DNA of 6,858 nucleotides, taken from Bacillota bacterium. Its GTDB lineage: Bacteria; Bacillota; Clostridia; Lachnospirales; Anaerotignaceae. The DNA is taken from the NCBI GenBank assembly GCA_017547125.1, contig JAFYQL010000147.1:1-6858 (forward strand), given 5' to 3'. Position 1 is the first letter of the stretch. Each line of letters begins with the position of its first letter. This document shows, piece by piece, positions 6,640 to 6,858 of this stretch. The translations under genes were made by a program, and so were the position numbers. The notes below the pieces were generated by a model that was not told the DNA's origin, made no database searches, and saw only the letters and a list, made by a program, of their open reading frames with translations.

Positions 6640-6653
6640 ACGACAATTGTCGT
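6640..6653. promoter_or_regulatory. Perfect 14-bp palindrome, candidate operator upstream of glgC
   Basis: ACGACAATTGTCGT is fully self-complementary, centred about 95 bases upstream of the glgC start and within the stretch where its promoter should lie. It has no loop or T-tract, so it resembles a binding site for a dimeric regulator rather than a terminator. I do not recognise the regulator. Confidence 0.4.
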
Positions 6654-6822
6654 CATTTTTCAGCTTTTTTTCTTGTTTTTATTAACCATTTATTTGTTCG
6701 GTTTTTGTACACTTTCAACAACAACCCTCTGCAGTAAAAGTTTTGCCATTTTTCACACCCGAAAATGCAGTAAAATAAGGCTTTTCAACGCTTTTCAAAT
6801 TCAACTAAACACCTTTACTTTC

Positions 6823-6851
6823 TTGATGTCATCCTGGTATTATGGTATAAT
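6823..6851 (+). promoter_or_regulatory. Rightward sigma-70-type promoter with extended -10
   Basis: TTGATG (6823-6828) and TATAAT (6846-6851) are separated by exactly 17 bases, and TGG immediately precedes the -10, giving the TGn extension. The predicted transcript starts at about the window's right end. It should drive a gene to the right, divergent from glgC. Confidence 0.75.
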
Positions 6852-6858
6852 ATTTTAA

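Larger units (their letters stand above)
6552..6858. other. 307-base AT-rich intergenic region upstream of glgC
   Basis: I see no supportable gene here. It holds the glgC ribosome binding site (6560-6565), a cluster of ACAA/TTGT inverted repeats (TTGTACAA at 6613-6620, ACAA-4-TTGT at 6617-6628) and a 14-bp palindrome at 6640-6653. It also contains a 10-bp direct repeat TGCAGTAAAA (6730-6739 and 6766-6775), a tandem CTTTTCAA (6781-6788 and 6791-6798), and a rightward promoter at its end. A leftward promoter for glgC is expected; the best candidate -10 is TACAAT on the minus strand near 6614-6619, but its only -35-like TTGAAT is 14 bases away, too close to be convincing. Confidence 0.6.

Noticed and set aside
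6781..6798. CcpA cre site in the tandem CTTTTCAA region
   Set aside because: The minus-strand TTGAAAAGCGTTGAAAAG has the central GCG but lacks the required symmetric CA end and spacing.
6673..6858. 61-residue plus-strand open frame in the intergenic region
   Set aside because: It starts with TTG, has no ribosome binding site, a low-complexity composition unlike a real protein, and contains the rightward promoter. It is most likely chance.

Overview
The window looks like chromosomal DNA of a low-GC Gram-positive bacterium, most likely a gut-type Clostridia relative. The evidence is AT-rich non-coding DNA, strong AGGAGG-type ribosome binding sites, a GlgC/GlgD pair (two-subunit ADP-glucose pyrophosphorylase, typical of Firmicutes), a transketolase split into two genes, and a Firmicutes-style phosphoglucomutase of about 560 residues. 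This placement is inferred from gene content; no rRNA or phylogenetic marker is present.

Layout: a short two-helix membrane protein with a YcxB-like C-terminal part (25-549, +) faces a block of five leftward genes. Two terminators lie back to back in the gap (555-596 and 601-631). Reading the leftward block in its own direction from the right: glgC (6551-5343), glgD (starts 5349), transketolase N-terminal subunit (4119-3283), transketolase C-terminal subunit (3295-2354) and phosphoglucomutase (2322-640). glgC/glgD and the two transketolase genes overlap by 7 and 13 bases. A good sigma-70-type promoter for the transketolase-mutase operon lies inside the last codons of glgD. To the right of glgC is a 307-base non-coding region. 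It holds a perfect 14-bp palindrome, short direct repeats, and a near-consensus promoter pointing rightward out of the window.

The genes form a coherent carbon-storage set. Phosphoglucomutase interconverts glucose-6-P and glucose-1-P, GlgC/GlgD converts glucose-1-P and ATP to ADP-glucose for glycogen synthesis, and transketolase links the sugar-phosphate pools.

The main anomaly is in glgD. An in-frame TAA at 4423-4425 ends the protein at 308 residues, yet the same frame continues without any other stop or shift for 70 more recognisable GlgD codons to a natural TAA at 4210-4212. A single-base change (GAA to TAA) explains it. The lost part is most of the C-terminal beta-helix. I see no mobile element, CRISPR array, RNA gene or obviously new system; apart from glgD this is an ordinary metabolic region.
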